A stretch of DNA of 64,000 nt from Tannerella sp. (lineage in GTDB: Bacteria; Bacteroidota; Bacteroidia; Bacteroidales; Tannerellaceae). The position numbers and the translations under genes were made by a program. Positions 61,600 to 64,000 of this stretch are shown here, in pieces; position 1 is the first letter of the stretch, and each line of letters opens with the position of its first letter. The stretch is taken from the NCBI GenBank assembly GCA_031271805.1, contig JAISUX010000053.1, positions 1 to 64,000 on the forward strand. Direction: 5' to 3'. A model generated the notes under the pieces. That model saw nothing but the letters and a program-made list of their open reading frames with translations. It searched no databases and was not told the origin of the DNA.

Positions 61600-64000
61600 A
61601 TGAAGCAGAAATTTATAATTTTAATAGCAATTTCAACCCTTTCCTTGTCGGTTGCCGGTCAGATCCGGCACGACAAGGCCGGGGTCGATATATCATATTA
61701 TCTTCCGGAGGGATATACCTACAATCAGGACATACCGAAGCCCGAAGACGTCTTTGGCTTTCCTTTGGGCAGCCAACATCCCGACTGGGGGCAGGTTGTA
61801 GCTTATATGGAGGCTCTCGACAAGGCCTCCGACCGTTTCTCCGTGACAATCAAAGGTCATACCTACCAATACCGACCTATACTCGAAATTGTCGCTACTT
61901 CACCCGAAAATCAGAAAAATATCGCCAACATCAGGGAAGAACATCTCGCTCTCACCGACGGTAAATCATCGGATGTCAGCAAGATGCCTGTCATCGTGAG
62001 CCTTATTTACTCTATTCACGGCAACGAGCCTTCGGGCGTCAACGCCTCAATAGCCATCGCTTATTTCTTAGCGGCGGCGCAAGGGGCGAAAATCGACGAT
62101 ATTTTGTCGAAAACGGTCGTCGTCATGGTTCCCGGAATCAATCCCGACGGAATCAATCGCTTTGCCTCGTGGGTGAATACTTCGCGCAGTTATACCGATG
62201 TCTCATCGCCCGATTCGCGCGAGTTCACGGAGCCTTGGCCGTCGAGCCGCACAAACCATTATTGGGCTGACTGCAACCGCGACTGGCTTATGGCACAGCA
62301 TCCCGAAGGACGGACGAGCTTGAAAACCTACCTCGATTGGTTGCCGAACATCGTGGTTGACCAGCATGAGCAAGGCCCTTCGCGCCATTACTATTTCAGC
62401 CCCGGACACCCGTTGCGCACACACCCGCTCACGTCACAGGAAAACCAAAACCTGACGCAGGAAATCTCATCATATTGCGCCAAAGAATTGGATAAAATAG
62501 GTTCGCTGTATTTCTCAAAAGAAGGCTACGACGACTTCTACATCGGGAAAGGCGCTGCCTACGGCGACATCCATGGGTCGGTGTGCCTGCTTTACGAACA
62601 GCCTACTTCGCGAGGTCACCTCCGCGAGACGCGGCACGGGATAAGGTCGTTCGCCTGGACAATCCGCAACCAATCGTTAAGTTCGTACGCAACTATCCTT
62701 GCCGGATATGAAATGAAAGACAAACTGATGAACTATCAAAAGGCATTTTACGTCAATTCCAAAGAGCAAGCGGCCAAAGACGCCATCAAAGGATATGTGT
62801 TCGACACACGCGGATCGAAGACTGTTGCGGCGCATTTTATGGAAACGATGGCTTATCACAAAATCGACGTCTATCATCTCGCAAAAGACATATCTACCGA
62901 AGGCCAATCGTTCAAAGCCTCAGATGCTTATGTGATTCCTACCGGCCAAAAGTATTACGATATGGTGCGTGCGCTTATGGAAAACATGCTTGAATACAAA
63001 GACAGCATTTTCTACGATGTTTCCACATGGACATTTCCGCACGCTTTCAACCTGCATTACGCCACGCTGAAAAGCATCTCCGGCCTGACCGGCGAAAAAA
63101 TCGACCCGCAACTCACCGCCTTCACTGCCGGACAGGTAATCGGCGGAAAAAGCGATTACGCCTACGTTTTTGAGAATCGCGAGTTTTATTCGCACAAGGT
63201 GATTTACGAGCTGTTGAAAAACGGCATTAGAGTGACGGTGGGCACAAAACCCTTCTCGTTTGCTTCGGGAAGCGTCAAGAAGGACATGGGTTACGGGACG
63301 GTCGTTGTGCCGGTAGGCAACCAGGCGCTTTCGTCCGACGCCATCTACAACCTTATTGTGCAACTTGCCGAACAAACAGGCGTCGATATTTATTCCGCGA
63401 CAACGGGATTGATGTCCGACGTCGATCTCGGCAGCCCCGCTTTCAATGTTATCGGCAAGCCCGAAATAGCCATTCTTGTGGGGCGGTCTATGGGTACGCC
63501 CGAATCAGGCGAGATATGGTACCTGTTCGACCGCCGTTTACAGATTCCTGTTACGCTGATAGAGTCAAACACCCTAACCGCCAAGCAGCTACAACGTTAT
63601 ACAACAATCATCATAGCAAACGGTTCGCCTACACTGTCAAAACCGTCCGAAGAAGCCCTCGTCGAATGGGTGAGAAACGGCGGTAACCTGATAGCAACCG
63701 GGCGGGCAAACGTCTGGGTTAGAAACAACAAATTAATCGACTTCGGCACAAAAAGCAGTGTGTTCAAGGAAGATTCCACAATCTACAGACCTTATGCAGA
63801 GCAAGAAGAAGCCAATGCAGGAAATCAGATTTCGGGCGTCATACTGAATTGCACACTCGACTGCACTCACCCGTTAGGATGGGGCTTCGACCAAAAAGAA
63901 ATCGCTGTTTTCAAAATCGGAAATGTATTCTTCAAGAAAGATAATAATCCTTATGTTTCACCGTTACATTATACGTCGAAGCCGTTGTTGTCCGGGTTCT
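61600..64000 (+). CDS. M14-family zinc carboxypeptidase, truncated by window end
   Basis: At least 800 residues, open to the last base. A signal peptide (KFIILIAISTLSLSVAGQ) is followed by an M14 catalytic domain: zinc ligands H140 and E143 in SIHGNEPSG, and H256 in VVDQHEQGPS, about 113 residues on, the usual spacing; NPDGINRF and RDWLMAQHPE support it. From about 380 onward a second half contains Rossmann-like strands (TIIIANGSPTLSKPSEEALVEW, RNGGNLIATGR) like a class-I glutamine-amidotransferase fold. Similar two-part M14 proteins are common in Bacteroidetes. It is probably the last gene of locus 2, perhaps taking peptides from glycoprotein. Confidence 0.88.
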   Translation, partial: MKQKFIILIAISTLSLSVAGQIRHDKAGVDISYYLPEGYTYNQDIPKPEDVFGFPLGSQHPDWGQVVAYMEALDKASDRFSVTIKGHTYQYRPILEIVATSPENQKNIANIREEHLALTDGKSSDVSKMPVIVSLIYSIHGNEPSGVNASIAIAYFLAAAQGAKIDDILSKTVVVMVPGINPDGINRFASWVNTSRSYTDVSSPDSREFTEPWPSSRTNHYWADCNRDWLMAQHPEGRTSLKTYLDWLPNIVVDQHEQGPSRHYYFSPGHPLRTHPLTSQENQNLTQEISSYCAKELDKIGSLYFSKEGYDDFYIGKGAAYGDIHGSVCLLYEQPTSRGHLRETRHGIRSFAWTIRNQSLSSYATILAGYEMKDKLMNYQKAFYVNSKEQAAKDAIKGYVFDTRGSKTVAAHFMETMAYHKIDVYHLAKDISTEGQSFKASDAYVIPTGQKYYDMVRALMENMLEYKDSIFYDVSTWTFPHAFNLHYATLKSISGLTGEKIDPQLTAFTAGQVIGGKSDYAYVFENREFYSHKVIYELLKNGIRVTVGTKPFSFASGSVKKDMGYGTVVVPVGNQALSSDAIYNLIVQLAEQTGVDIYSATTGLMSDVDLGSPAFNVIGKPEIAILVGRSMGTPESGEIWYLFDRRLQIPVTLIESNTLTAKQLQRYTTIIIANGSPTLSKPSEEALVEWVRNGGNLIATGRANVWVRNNKLIDFGTKSSVFKEDSTIYRPYAEQEEANAGNQISGVILNCTLDCTHPLGWGFDQKEIAVFKIGNVFFKKDNNPYVSPLHYTSKPLLSGF

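Noticed and set aside
1..64000. CRISPR arrays, tRNA/rRNA genes, insertion sequences, integrase or phage genes
   Set aside because: I read all intergenic gaps (longest 293 bp) and found no repeat array, cloverleaf, transposase or attachment-site structure.

Overview
The window is a gene-dense stretch (longest gap 293 bp, 50096-50388) from a member of the Bacteroidales. The evidence is two SusC/SusD pairs, the DUF6089-uppS-bamA-ompH-ompH order, a DUF6242 lipoprotein, a type IX secretion sorting domain, several promoters of the Bacteroidetes type (TTTG, 19-22 nt, TAnnTTTG) and few Shine-Dalgarno sites. Base composition looks to be in the mid-40s % GC by eye. The T9SS tail plus plant-glycan enzymes suggest a Dysgonomonadaceae/Porphyromonadaceae-like polysaccharide degrader, but I cannot name a genus. 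No tRNA, rRNA, CRISPR array, insertion sequence or phage gene is visible.

Layout. 1-7272: the end of a VOC-family gene, then a leftward run tdh / PAP2 phosphatase / C69 dipeptidase / small barrel / radA / FAD oxidoreductase. 7420-8637: namZ, divergent from tdh. 8646-17074, leftward: an envelope block, DUF6242 lipoprotein, DUF6089, uppS, bamA, two Skp-like chaperones, then (after a terminator-like hairpin) murI and a VanX-like dipeptidase. 17161-20271: ribD leftward; prmC-recX-comF rightward as an overlapping operon.

20268-37136 is the most unusual part: a single leftward run of 12 genes behind one consensus promoter. In transcription order it encodes an exported possibly vWA-like protein, a three-TM protein, a tubulin/FtsZ-superfamily protein, a 1152-residue protein with an actin/Hsp70-type ATPase domain, a coiled-coil/TPR protein with an Asp/Lys repeat tail, a TerD-like protein, a one-TM protein with a Pro/Ala/Gln linker, a two-TM micro-protein, an exported staphylococcal-nuclease-type protein, a TerB-YqhA fusion, a P-type Ca2+ ATPase and a GH29 fucosidase. 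It looks like a Ter-type stress or membrane-remodelling module combining two kinds of cytoskeletal NTPase fold with calcium/metal-linked parts; its function is not known to me.

37348-64000 is carbohydrate use. Locus 1: GH78 rhamnosidase, Gfo/Idh/MocA oxidoreductase, SusC, SusD. Then, leftward, queH and a T9SS-secreted CotH-like protein; rightward, a GH5 glycosidase with a CE7 esterase and an RRM RNA-binding protein. Locus 2: a GH106 rhamnosidase divergent from SusC, SusD and an M14 peptidase cut by the window end. Two unrelated rhamnosidase families point to rhamnose-containing plant polysaccharide (pectin-like) as substrate. No SusR, hybrid two-component or ECF sigma/anti-sigma regulator is encoded here, so control is likely from elsewhere; a tandem dyad in front of the first susC is a candidate operator, and a (CA)8 tract inside its signal region a candidate phase switch.
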